From Gracilaria domingensis (lineage: Eukaryota; Rhodophyta; Florideophyceae; Gracilariales; Gracilariaceae), in the NCBI GenBank assembly GCA_022539475.1, contig VCMS01000159.1, positions 141,376-205,375 on the forward strand: a stretch of 64,000 nt of DNA, read 5' to 3'. Below the pieces are notes generated by a model. The model was not told the origin of the DNA, searched no databases, and was given only the letters and a program-made list of their open reading frames with translations. Within the stretch, counting starts at the first letter, position 1. Each line of letters starts with the position of its first letter. A program made the position numbers and the translations under genes. Shown here piece after piece: positions 22,962 through 33,747 of the stretch.

Positions 22962-25475
22962 CTATCCAAAGTTCTCTTCTCGGAATGCGAATCTTACTGA
23001 GCATCCGTGCTCTTCCAATCGCTTCACAACCCTTTTACCGACACCAACATCACGACTCACAGTCGAAACGTCAAGACCCCGTAGATAAGCACCTTTCAGA
23101 GCACTCACAATTTCCACCTTTCGAATACTCTTCTGGATCGCATCTCCCATTTTATGCGGTCCGCAGAAAAATACTCCAACAGTTGTGTCACTCTTGGCCC
23201 TCCATGCAACATCAGAGAAAACAGAATCCCAGTCGGGACGTCCAAGATTCGAATCATGGATGAATTCGTCGCCGGGACCCATCTCCTCGTCGAGCTCCTT
23301 CTCTCGAGTAACGTATCTGTGCAGGCGTAGCTTTGTTCCGCTGGCCAGGGGCTCCAGTTCTTGTCTGAGCCACAGATCGGCGTCACGCTTAGGAGTTGTC
23401 CATACGAAGTCCACCTCTGGTGCCTTCTTGTGTACATGGCATTGACACCTTTTCGAAGTATCAGTCAGACGACGTCCACCTAAAGTACCATGCAAGCGGG
23501 TAAGCAACAAAACAAACATGACGGGGAGGAGCACAAGATAGTTGAGGCCAACAACCCCGTTGTCCATCGGTGTACCTTGAACCCATGTGCGAATATCAAG
23601 GGCGGTAGTGGCTATCGCAGCCGGTACGAGTACGAAAAAGTCTAACAGCCGTGTCCCCGAGAAGAAGCGCGATCCCATCACAGCGATCTCCAGCGCCACG
23701 GTCAAAGGAATCAAAATGGTAACAAACAAACTCAGGAAAGTATCCAAGATGACGACCCACAGGCCATTACTAGTTGTGGGCTCAGACAGAACAGAGACAA
23801 AATCAGAAGCCCAGATGCTGCCAATGGAGAGAGCCACAATTCTGGCAGTAAGACTGACCAAAAGAAGGAACTGAACACGAGTGGAATGCAAAAAGGTGAG
23901 GATGTGGGAGCGAGAGTCGAACAAGTTGATCATCTTTTGGCGAGCATTCGGAATTGCCTTCATGCTCGATACAAAGATAGCATCATCCTTGTGGAATTCC
24001 TTCTTGCGGCGGTGTTGTGCTCCTCCTTCTCCATCGTAGAATGAATCTGAGGAGGTCAAGTCGTTTAGCTCGTGAGGGCCGTCATCTGCGTCTGTAGAAG
24101 AATCTTCGGTACTGGAAATTTGCGGATCGTTCTGATTTCTGCTCAAAGCGGCGAGGTGCAACATTCCGGTCACGAAAGCAGAACGCTGCTCATCAACAGC
24201 GGATACCTGATTAACTGCGGCGTCGATATTGACATCGTAAAGCTTATTGATGGCCTTGTACATGCGCTTCTCGACCATCTTCATTTCAACGCGCCTATCG
24301 GTTTCTGAAACATCACGCTCCTCGGGCTCATTGGTTCCATGTTCGCGATTGAGATGATGCAACTCCTTGCACACGGCGGAGAAGGGTGTGGATCCAATAC
24401 CTCCAGAGATTAGCACAACTCGCTCATATCCCTGCACATGTTGGCATGGTGCACCGTACGGACCACGGACCAAAACTGAGATAGTATCCAATTCCTCACC
24501 GTTGAGACGGCGGGCAAATTCCTCATGCAATGCACCGGTCCAATCTCCAAGCTTCTTGATGTACAGGGCAAGTGTCTCCTCATGAGGCGCGGAAGCAATG
24601 GTGAACGGATGCCACTCACGGTTAATGGAAGGTACCTGGAGCTCGGCGTACTGGCCCGATCGGTACTGGAACGGCTTTGGAACACGTAACTCCAACACGT
24701 TGTCATCCTTGAAGAAACTGTTTGAGGCCGTTAGCTGTAGTGTAGTAGTGGACACCTGTAAGCGGCGCAAAATACGATCGGCAAGATAGACGATGAGTGT
24801 CGGCACGATGTACTTGTAGGTCTCTGGCCTGTTTCTGTACATGCCGTGGAATATAAGCAGCGTGAAGAACAGAATGGCGCCGATGATATGCACGCGGTAG
24901 AAGAGCAGGAAGTGCTTTTTCCGCACAGATGGACGGACAAACCACAGCATTGTGGCAAACACAACTGTGAGCAGTGCTCCAGTGAGGACGCTCATGTTGA
25001 AGCTCCATAACTTCCATCCATCCCACAAGTTGAAGCCGAAAAGCCAGCCAAAGTGGAAGCTGGCATGGATGACGACGCTGATGGCGATGACGTACCCAAC
25101 GATAATGTGCAACATTGGGAAGGCCTTGTCGAGAGGCAGAGCATTGGCGATAGGGGTATCACGAAGCTTTGTGAAAAGCAGACGAGCAGCCAGCAGAATA
25201 ACCAAGGCGGTGTTGAGATTGAGGACGTAGCCGGCGCCACGAGCTACACCAATGATATAGCGCATGACAGGGCCTCGCGCAATGTTGGGGGGGAATTTGA
25301 TTTCGCCGCGGAAGCCCCACAGGAACATGAGCAGGTTGACGGCGCCATAGAAGATGAGGAAAAGGTACAGGAGGGCGTATGTGGACAGGTTGGCCTCCAC
25401 GCGAGCGAAGAAGCGCGTGATGCGCTTGCCCATGGCCGGGTGCGCATGAGCGGTGGGTGGCTCTGAGGGAGGCAT
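22962..25475 (-). CDS. rboh: NADPH oxidase, respiratory burst oxidase type, paralogue 2
   Basis: The 837-residue protein is closely similar end to end to the product of 17334-19877. It has haem ligands His123/His137 and His196/His210, the FAD motif HPFTIASAP, the NADPH motif GGIGSTPF, the same inserted four-segment membrane block, and FFCGPHKMG near the end. Most difference lies in the acidic linker after the first NADPH motif. The open frame extends 59 codons upstream, but the ATG at 25475 aligns with the paralogue's start and follows a TATA-like element by ~123 bp. The next Met (residue 15) is possible. The gene has no intron. It is convergent with gene 1 about 3 kb away, which implies an inverted duplication of the locus. 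Confidence 0.93.
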   Translation of the reverse strand: MPPSEPPTAHAHPAMGKRITRFFARVEANLSTYALLYLFLIFYGAVNLLMFLWGFRGEIKFPPNIARGPVMRYIIGVARGAGYVLNLNTALVILLAARLLFTKLRDTPIANALPLDKAFPMLHIIVGYVIAISVVIHASFHFGWLFGFNLWDGWKLWSFNMSVLTGALLTVVFATMLWFVRPSVRKKHFLLFYRVHIIGAILFFTLLIFHGMYRNRPETYKYIVPTLIVYLADRILRRLQVSTTTLQLTASNSFFKDDNVLELRVPKPFQYRSGQYAELQVPSINREWHPFTIASAPHEETLALYIKKLGDWTGALHEEFARRLNGEELDTISVLVRGPYGAPCQHVQGYERVVLISGGIGSTPFSAVCKELHHLNREHGTNEPEERDVSETDRRVEMKMVEKRMYKAINKLYDVNIDAAVNQVSAVDEQRSAFVTGMLHLAALSRNQNDPQISSTEDSSTDADDGPHELNDLTSSDSFYDGEGGAQHRRKKEFHKDDAIFVSSMKAIPNARQKMINLFDSRSHILTFLHSTRVQFLLLVSLTARIVALSIGSIWASDFVSVLSEPTTSNGLWVVILDTFLSLFVTILIPLTVALEIAVMGSRFFSGTRLLDFFVLVPAAIATTALDIRTWVQGTPMDNGVVGLNYLVLLPVMFVLLLTRLHGTLGGRRLTDTSKRCQCHVHKKAPEVDFVWTTPKRDADLWLRQELEPLASGTKLRLHRYVTREKELDEEMGPGDEFIHDSNLGRPDWDSVFSDVAWRAKSDTTVGVFFCGPHKMGDAIQKSIRKVEIVSALKGAYLRGLDVSTVSRDVGVGKRVVKRLEEHGCSVRFAFREENFG

Positions 25476-28400
25476 CGCGGTGGGCAGACCGAGCGCAAAA
25501 GGCGCAAAGAATAAGGTGGGTGTTGGGGGGCGGGGGAAGACTGGGAGAGGAGGTTGCGAGCTGCAGGGCGGACGGAAAAGTAGGACGAGAGCGGGAGCTT
25601 TAATAGATGCGGTGCGGGCGGGGAGGGGCAACAGGAAAGGGGGAGGTGGCAAATAGCAAAATACGGGGGGAAATCGAGAAATGGGGAGCGATTATACTAT
25701 AGAGCTGGAAAGCCACGAAGCTTATGAGTAGAAACCGGTGAGCGGGGGGGAGATGAGGGAGGTGGGCTTAATTGCGGGCGCTCCATAATGAAGCTGATGC
25801 CTGCAAATTCATCGCTGCGCCAGGCGCGGCAGTTAGCAAGCGGCGCGGGTCGCGGCGGCGCTTGTTGTGCGTTTTCTATGGTGCCACGGCTGCAATGCAG
25901 CAATTGGCTCGGGAAAGACGCACATGCTGGGCTGTACAACGCAGCCTCGTACGCGTCTTGTTGCAGTCGCTCCGCATGCCACCAATGGAACCGGGCGCAG
26001 CGCGGCGCGCGCCTCGCCCGCGCCGCGCCGTGGTCGGCACTGTGCGCGCGCGCGTGTCCTCCTCCGCTAGCATCGGCGCCCCCCACCGCTTCTAGATCAG
26101 ATGAACGGCCGAAAAAAGCGCGCGCTTTTATTGACGCTGGCCAGCTTTGGGCGCCGCCGCGCTGCTTACAGCCCGTCCTCCGCCGCGCGCGCGCCCCGCG
26201 TCTCCCTCTGCCCGCGCGCTTCGTTGGTCTCTGCAACCGTCTCGCGCCTCTGTCGTCATGTTCGCTCGGCGGCACTCCATGTCCTAGTTGGTGCTTTTGC
26301 AGCATGCGCACAAGACACACGCCGTCGCCGTTGCACCTTTTCGTCATTCGTATCCGCCCCCTCAGGGGGACCGTACTCTCAGCCTCAAGACTCTCGGCCT
26401 CAAGACTCTCAGCCTAGACGTGCAGCGCACACGCCATTTCTACAGAGCCGCTCACAAAAGTGTTTCCTCGCTTATGCGCCCTGACTAGACGTGTGCCTCC
26501 AGCTTGCGCCCTCTGCCCCACATTCCTGCTTTCACTGCTTGAGGGAACGGCCAACGGCCTGCATCCGATGCTACACGCCCCGCGCGCAGTTACAGCCGCT
26601 TAATCGCATTCGATAACCGACAATCTCCCGCTTTCTTTTCTCTCCAAGCAACTGACTAAAAGTGCAGTTCGCGTGAATTCTGCTGCTCAGCAACTTGCGT
26701 ATGTTAAGTGTTCGACACTCACCACGATGCTCCGCTGCCCGCACCTGCGATTTCTATTACAGAAAGTAAACCAAACAACCCAAAACGAACCCATCAATAT
26801 ATCCCATTTTCTCGCTTTTTTTTTTCGACATAAAAAGGGGGAAACGTTTTGGTTCTGGAAACGAAATCTCCTCAACAATTTCTCTGCACCTGACCATCAG
26901 TCCCAGTGGGACCCCCATCAGCAGCTCAGCACCTTTTTCAGCTCCATTCCAAGCAGTTGTAACTCCAACGCGAAGCGAGCATGGCGTGTACAACGTTTAG
27001 CGTTGAAAAAGCAACAGGACGCAACAATACTCTCAGTGATGTTCATTCAGGTTACATTTTGGCACTCTCTCCACATACGATATGGCACCAATGTGATTCT
27101 TTTTGACCTCCGCATCTTCATCCGCTCATAGCTCACCTTTTCTGCTCAGAGCTTGCCATCAGATCTATCAATGTCGATCTCCCCTTCTTTGAAACAAAAC
27201 TACCATTCTCACATGAGCCGAGCGCAACAGCCCTGCTGTTGTCAACATCCTTTCTCTCTTATCATAATAACACTCCGGAGATGAATCCTAGCTCAATATT
27301 CGCTCAAGTACAGTACCAATCTCCCAATCCAAACAGCACCTGCTTGGAACCATCTACACTTTAAATTCGGAACTGGTGCTATCCTCATCATGCCCTGCCC
27401 AAGTCCAAACACCGGCTCCTATCACTCTTACTGCCTATTAATAATCTGCGCAAAGTGGACAACTGTGCATGGGCAACAATCTTCCATTATCATACAACCT
27501 TTCCCTTACTGACTATCTGTTGAGGGTAAGTATCTAATTACATCACAAAAAGTACAAGATGAATTCTAAAAGCCCCTTTCCTGAGTAGTACTTCACAGGA
27601 TAAAATCAGTACGATCTCAAAGCTCTCATTACCTAACTCGTCTGTCTACCTCAGAAGTTGATCTTGCTTTTGGGAACATCCATGTTACACATTACTTTCT
27701 GTAACGAAACATTTCTTCACATTTAAATTACAGCATCAGATATTGCCACAATTTTCGTTCAATTTCGTCAGAAGCAATGTTCAACATGTATACATATCAA
27801 TGTTCAATGCAGTTCATTCGGTGCTAGGATTCATATTGGCCATAGAAAAAAAATACAAAACACTTTGGACAGTTCTTCCACTAGATCTTGCTCCGATTTA
27901 CAGAGAAAAGTCGAGAAAACGTAGTAAAGACGTAGAAAAAGACACTTAAACAGCAAATATTATTCAGTAGCATGTAGATTAGTTGTGAGTAAAGCTCAGT
28001 TTTGTCTAATTAAAACGCAAATGCGCATGAGACAACCCTAATCATTTCAACACAACAACTTCATGGATCCCGGGTTTCGTTTTCGCAACAACAGTCTTAA
28101 ACTTTTCTTCGCGCAAAGACAAAAACTTCTGTACATGTCCGCACAGGATGCCTTGTAACATGTGCCTTCGTATGTCGGGGCTTAGATAGAAGGCTTAAGT
28201 CTGCAAAGAGAGTAAAACTAATATCATTTGTATTTCTCCGTCAACTATACTCTAAGCTAAAAATATGCAACAATATCAACATAACAATTCTCTAAAATGA
28301 TTTGATAAAAAATTTAAACAAGTATTTTATTTTTGTAGATAAAGAACACAGCACGTTTGCCAACCTTTTTACAGAAATATAATGAATTTTCAAAGACGCC

Positions 28401-29418
28401 AATTGGTGAGGCAACAGAGGCAGGACTTGAGTCGACATGTTGACATATTGATGTCACAACGACAAAGGATGATAGTTGGCAGACCGGTGAGACAAGTCAA
28501 TTGTCAACGGGATCTCTCTATTGCTGGCCACGATATCATCTGAGTTCATTATCAATCTGTGCACGCTGTAGCCCCAAACATGCAAAGGCGCTGTGCCAAA
28601 TTGTTGTGTCAGGATCGGCATGCTATCGTCTTCACCGCGTCCAAGAGACGCCGCCATGATCCTCACTCTTGGAAACTCTTTTGCTGTGCTGCTTTTCACC
28701 CATCTTCTGCCCGCCCTTGGGATAGCCCGTTAGACATCACATGCAATTATATCTTCTGCACTCTATTTCGGGTTGCTTGTAGCCCAACGAATTTCATTCA
28801 ACCAGCTGAGGCTCTTGCCCTCTATGACACACTCTGTCCCAGAGTCTCTCTCCTGCAGTCGAGAAGACGCCTGGGGCAGCACGTGTTCCAAGTTGTAGCA
28901 ACAAACTGCCTTTTATTTCGTTCTCCAAAACACGTTCTGGCTCCATATCAAGCTATCCAACTGAGAACTCTTCTTCTTAGTGGAAGAAGCGTAACAAGAC
29001 TCGTGCGATTGTTTACAAGGATACGGGGGCACAGATACTTCCTGAAATGTTTGGAATTGTGTAATGCTAAGTACCCTTGGTAATATAGTAATTAGGGCGG
29101 TTGCTCGCTGTCCGCGAATCTTAAACACTCATTCGGTTTTAAACTTCTTACAGCCGTTCCACCTTTTCGCAGTTGTACACCAAGGAGCAGAATTTAACTA
29201 TAGCAAAAGTTTTACTACATGTCCCTCGGAAATCTAAATATTATGAGTAGTTGATAGGTCTAGCCCTATTACAGCCCCGAGCCATGCTAGAACTATTTCT
29301 TGAGGGGCGCTAACGTACTAGAAGTGTCATTGCTACATTTTCCGGCCATTTTTCCTGTTCCTCTCGCAACAAAGCTTTGTCTGGGGTTTCTCAAGAGAAG
29401 AAATTGCACATAACTTGG
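25476..29418. other. Long intergenic region, no accepted gene
   Basis: 25.7-26.5 kb is GC-rich with overlapping frames on both strands that I treat as compositional. A 15-bp tandem repeat (actctcagcctcaag, three copies) lies at 26375-26419. 26.6-28.4 kb is AT-richer with no good frame. A 174-codon plus frame at 28559-29083 starts on GTG and has atypical composition, so I did not accept it. Confidence 0.5.
25598..25606 (-). promoter_or_regulatory. TATA-like element for Rboh paralogue 2
   Basis: On the minus strand it reads ctattaaag, inside a block resembling the TATA region of paralogue 1 and ~123 bp before the ATG. Confidence 0.5.
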
Positions 29419-30504
29419 TCAACAATTGTCATAGCTGTTGGCCGGCTCTGAAAGAGTTTCAGACGACGCCCCATAGCTTTCCAGCTCACTAAGATCTATT
29501 AGATCTTCGGACAAATTCAAGACTGGTTTTCCATCTCTGTAGTAACATGATACAACTGCATCGTCTAAAGATGGACGTCTTGAAAGCAGCTGAAGCTTGG
29601 TCCAATGAAGAGGGTTGCTCATGTCGTAAAAGATATGTCGCCTGAGGGCCAACGAGAACGCGTAGCACACAACAGAAAGGACCCAAATGAATACCATAAA
29701 CACTAATAAGGCCGGATGTATCAGGGTTGCAGCGCCTTGATCCACTCCGAACGCACATTCAGTTCGGTTGGACTGCAAAAAGATCCTGCGACGCAAATCA
29801 TTCTCATCTGTGACATCGGCTGCGTACTGTTCTGATGTTAGTTGAGCAATCGTTTCGGAGGTTCCGAAGTCATTTTCTTTGTGAAGTTGTGTTGCAAAGA
29901 AGCGGAGCGCACTGCTCGCGCCACTGGAGTTCTTCGGTACTGGTTTCGAGACGAACACGAATGGTTTCCGAATATGCACGTAGCTACAAACATCGTCGGT
30001 ACACCTTTCGGTCACAAGGTTGCGGGGGAATATTTGATACGGCTTGGAAATGTTGAACGAGTAGGCGACATCGTCGGCACACTGAGTTCTGAGATTGATC
30101 AGACTGACATTTCCATATCGCTGCGTCATCACGCCGTCGGTTACTTCCGTGCAGTTGAGAGCAACGATGTTTGCTTCTGGAAATGTGGGAAACTTGTGAG
30201 AGTTGCTAGGCGCCAGATCAACTGATATGCAAGGTTGAGTTTGTGGGCCCATGACCCGAGCACAGTCACTGAATAACGAGTAGATGATTTCCACTGCAAT
30301 GAAGGTAATGGCAGACAGAAATGTGATTAATCGCGTTCTTCGAACGTGACGGCGGTATCTGAGCGGAGCTCCACGTTGCAAGGCACGACATTCGAAGAAC
30401 TTGCTAGCTGATAATGCAGCTGCAAATGCCAAGAGTTCGCAAGCGCTCGAAACGACCGTCGCGAGCAGACTGATGTACTGAGATTTGACCGGAATCAAAA
30501 CCAT
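29419..30504 (-). CDS. Three-pass membrane protein with glycosylated ectodomain (361 aa)
   Basis: The first ATG of the frame is at 30504. An upstream GTG is not needed. Membrane segments are predicted at about 10-33, 58-79 and 261-287. Between segments 2 and 3 is a ~180-residue loop with seven Cys (81, 92, 118, 142, 168, 173, 250) and five N-glycosylation sites (N117, N132, N151, N192, N246), so it should face the outside or lumen. The acidic, serine-rich C-terminal tail (about 330-361) would be cytosolic. No family is recognised and no enzyme motif is present. A TTTTAAAG element lies ~95 bp upstream. The gene is intronless. Confidence 0.7.
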   Translation of the reverse strand: MVLIPVKSQYISLLATVVSSACELLAFAAALSASKFFECRALQRGAPLRYRRHVRRTRLITFLSAITFIAVEIIYSLFSDCARVMGPQTQPCISVDLAPSNSHKFPTFPEANIVALNCTEVTDGVMTQRYGNVSLINLRTQCADDVAYSFNISKPYQIFPRNLVTERCTDDVCSYVHIRKPFVFVSKPVPKNSSGASSALRFFATQLHKENDFGTSETIAQLTSEQYAADVTDENDLRRRIFLQSNRTECAFGVDQGAATLIHPALLVFMVFIWVLSVVCYAFSLALRRHIFYDMSNPLHWTKLQLLSRRPSLDDAVVSCYYRDGKPVLNLSEDLIDLSELESYGASSETLSEPANSYDNC

Positions 30505-30660
30505 ATTTTCGTCCCATGTTCCAGAGAGAGCAGTGTTGAAGAGGAAAGCCTCATGCACTTGAAGTCGGGTTGGAGAAACAGGGGCGTTGCCGTGGCTTTA
30601 AAACAGTAGAAAGTGAGAAAGAAGCATTCAGTAGGACATGTGCCCTTGACAAGTCCCATC

Positions 30661-30742
30661 ATTGAGAGCGAAACAGCCATCATGACTGTTTCGCTCTCAA
30701 TTGGTGCCGAACCAGGACATGATGTCCTGGTTCGGCACCAAT
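30661..30742. repeat. Twin abutting perfect palindromes
   Basis: Stem A is 16 bp exact (30661-30676 with 30686-30701) with a 9-nt loop. Stem B is 21 bp exact (30700-30720 with 30722-30742) around one G. The two overlap by two bases. They lie ~160 bp upstream of the three-pass membrane protein start. Confidence 0.95.
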
Positions 30743-31856
30743 TTGCGTGATTCCCAAAAAAATTCCTTCAGGCATACGGCACGAGGTTCGAAGCGAAGAT
30801 GAAAAGGCCGATTGTTGGCAGACGATATGGTTTCATGTCCGGTCGGATCGGGGTTCGAACCGGCATAGCTCGCAAGATGCGCAACAAAAGTGAAGTCTTG
30901 TGAGGCGCGAGAGTCTAGTGCCTTTCTCGAAGAGAGGCTCTTTGAAACATTTTCCGCAAGTGGAATATTTGTTTCCCTTCAAATGTGAGCTGGTTCGCAT
31001 GTAAAGCACGGTTTACAGAAGTGGAATAGACGCGCAGCGAACGCGTGCTACTGCGTGGCACTGCGTCTGAGGGCGTCGGCACCGCATGTCGACAAAGATC
31101 AGACTTCGAGAGCATTTAACAGTCATTTCTCACATGATACTGATATATACGAACCAATCTGTAGCAGAGACAAGTGAGAAGGTAGTTATGCTTAACAGAT
31201 GTGGAAACCGCCACCTAGGAATGGAGATATATCCCCAGAACTCTCTTGACATTGAGGGAAGCATCTGCCGAACGAGATGCATCCATTCGGCTAGTGAAAC
31301 GAATATATGAAACGAATATCGGCTCTTGGTGCATTGGAGGCAATCAGCATCTCAATACCCGAGAGACTAAAAACTTCTCACGCCCAGAAATTGCAACATG
31401 TTGCCCAGTCCGAAACCCACAACAAGGATTCACAAGTCTATCATGAAGGTCTGCCTCCGCCTTTGACAACATATGACATCTAGTGGGTCCGTTCGAAAAT
31501 GTGCAGCTCAAGGCAGAAAGCCAAAACAAGGAGTCAAAGAAGGTGCTCCGTGCCCCTACACATTGTTGTATGGCATTGTCACATCACTTATTCTGAGAAA
31601 TCTGGGCTTCCGCTTTGACTTGATCAAAAATTGAACGCATTTGAGACGAATGAAGTACAGGTATCCTTCTACCCTCTTTCAGCGTTGACCCCGTGTGCCT
31701 TGCTAACAACTTGCTTCCACGGTCTCGATACACTGAGGAGCGACGTTGTTCTTGGAGATAACCTAAGGGCTACCTCGTAGATGCTGAGAATTTCGAGGAA
31801 CGAAGAAGTGGATTTATGTAAGCGAATGGCACGCGGCAGCTCAAGATGCTCTTTAC

Positions 31857-31891
31857 AGCAAGCGCTGGCGGATGTACCGCCGGCGCTTGCT
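31857..31891. repeat. 15-bp hairpin, 5-nt loop
   Basis: agcaagcgctggcgg pairs with 31877-31891 with one wobble position. Confidence 0.85.
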
Positions 31892-32034
31892 GATCCACCT
31901 TCTTGCTCCCTCGGATGGTGTTGCGGTCACCATCAACCTCGGGAGCTAGCATTCTGTTTCGCTGCGTTGGTTTTCTTTTCCCAACCCTCCCTGCCCTTGG
32001 GAGCAGCACCCCTCTTGTCGAGGAGTGTTGTGTG

Positions 32035-32087
32035 TGCTGATGGACGGTCTCCATCAGCACGACGAGATCCATGTCCGGATCTCGTCG
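32035..32087. repeat. Two tandem hairpins with no spacer
   Basis: tgctgatgg (32035-32043) pairs with 32051-32059. The next base starts cgacgagatcc (32060-32070), which pairs with 32077-32087. Both stems are exact. The arrangement repeats the twin-palindrome design at 30661-30742. Confidence 0.9.
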
Positions 32088-32642
32088 CCCCTACCTACCG
32101 ACACATAAAGATCTTGAGCGAGAGCTCGTCAACTAGCGAACTATAATACTTCATAATACCGTTGTGGCAGGCCAGCAAGGTTATCAGAGACTCCTAGCTA
32201 TATCTAAGACTGAGAAAGGCGGATACATGTGCAATGAGAAGCTTAGCTATGCGCTTGTGTGTGGTCAATGACAGAGAGTGGCTTTGAAAACAAGGTCAAT
32301 CGCGCTTGACCGTTCTCTTTCAAATTGTTTCTTGATGTTTTCGGTACGGATTGACTCTTGTGTGACAGCAGTACCAAAGTTTGCTTCGGCTTTCATAGAG
32401 AACCAGCACGTGATTTTGAGCACATACCCTTGTACATGTCAAATAATGATTATTCTCGCGAACTTCACCAACGTCATGAAATACTCTTACCTGGGCCGTA
32501 GCCTGTTGTAGCCATTTCGGGCAGCCTGACGCCGAATACTTCCGTAGTTCGCCACACCTGTACTATTCCGGATTTGAACATTCCGGCGCCAATCCTTGCG
32601 CGTACTTCTTTGACGAAAGATACATACTGTAACACAGACGTA

Positions 32643-32691
32643 GAGCTACAAGCCAATATCACGCCAGATCACCGAGATCGGCTTGTAGCTC
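32643..32691. repeat. 12-bp hairpin, 25-nt loop
   Basis: gagctacaagcc (32643-32654) pairs exactly with 32680-32691. A ctag follows 7 bp later, but the large loop makes a Helitron end unlikely. Confidence 0.75.
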
Positions 32692-32999
32692 ACGCTCTAG
32701 GAGACAGTAGGTCACTCTGTGATGACATGTCCGCTAGCTTGTAGTTTAGTTTGACAGCTCGATAGACAGCTACAGCGGCTATTAGTCACTCATTTTTGAG
32801 CGTAGTCGGTCAGTCACGAATAAGCCCCCGAGGAATATGTTATGAGTCCAGAAACGTTTAGAACAATTAGAAAACAGAATATAAGTAAGCTCGACAGAAC
32901 TGGTTTGATAGAAGAACGAAGCCACGCCGAGTCGTCCGATAAATCAACACTGTGCTTATTGAAGTTTGTCCTATGCTAAGTACTACATTCTACAACAGC

Positions 33000-33380
33000 C
33001 ACTGTGGCCATTGCGGAGAGGTTTTTGAAACTGCTTCGGTAAAATCCTCTTCAGGATGCAATAGAGCCTCATGTGCTCAAACTGCGAGAAACTTCAACGC
33101 ATTTCACGCAGTCTGAAGACAATCGAATGGGAGTAGAGTCCCCCATCTTCCAAAGCAATTGATTCATCGTTTTCGTCCAGGAACACTGCTAGACTCGCCT
33201 CATCCATCACATGTATTGAGACAACCAAAGGACAACGGGAAAAACGCTCGTAGTTTAGTAGACCCGCATCTATGCTCAGAATAGTTTACAGCAAAAAGTC
33301 GATGGGACCAAATGCTAAAACTGAGAACACATCTACCATTATGTGGTGTATTCTCAAGCTCTACAGATAAAAAACTTGTA
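33000..33380 (-). pseudogene. Unrecognised coding remnant
   Basis: A minus-strand frame reads like protein for ~120 codons, including MVDVFSVLAFGPIDFLL, MDEASLAVFLDENDES and FEHMRLYCILKRILPKQF. It is crossed by a TAA near 33296 and a TGA near 33098. No family is recognised. It is probably a decayed gene or mobile-element piece just downstream of the cysteine-rich gene at 33748. Confidence 0.3.
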
Positions 33381-33747
33381 TTCTCAGGACATCTGTTTAG
33401 CTTTTTCCGAGAAGGAAGCAATACGCAATGAGCAGGCTTGTTTAATGCAGCTCATTGGAAAAAGGCGGTCTGAAACATGGTAGTAATGATCAATTACGGT
33501 ACTTTGATGAATTATCCAATAAAGAGTAACGAAGTAACAGAAAGTAGCGGCTATATCCACACCAAAGAAGGGTACAGAAGATCAAAAGTGTTGTAAACAT
33601 CTTGTATCTTATGCAAGAAGTTGTTGGATTGGTGATTGCAATTTCTTCCTTCATGTGAGAGAGGCTGCTCCGGGCCCGGGCCAAATTTGAGCAGAAACGT
33701 CTTCGTGAACGCTTGCTATCACTCACGTGCTGCGAAAGTTTGGGGGA

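Larger units (their letters stand above)
30743..32999. other. Gene-poor region with clustered hairpins
   Basis: No supported gene was found. The stretch carries hairpins at 31857-31891, 32035-32087 and 32643-32691. A ggttcgaa motif near 30855 does not sit in a tRNA fold. Confidence 0.5.

Noticed and set aside
28559-29083. 174-codon plus-strand frame
   Set aside because: It starts on GTG, with atypical composition and no domain. It is probably chance.
30840-30890. tRNA-like ggttcgaac motif
   Set aside because: The flanking bases do not form a T-stem or acceptor stem on either strand.
32643-32700. Helitron 3' end (hairpin followed by CTAG)
   Set aside because: The hairpin loop is 25 nt and no Rep/helicase sequence or matching 5' TC end was seen.
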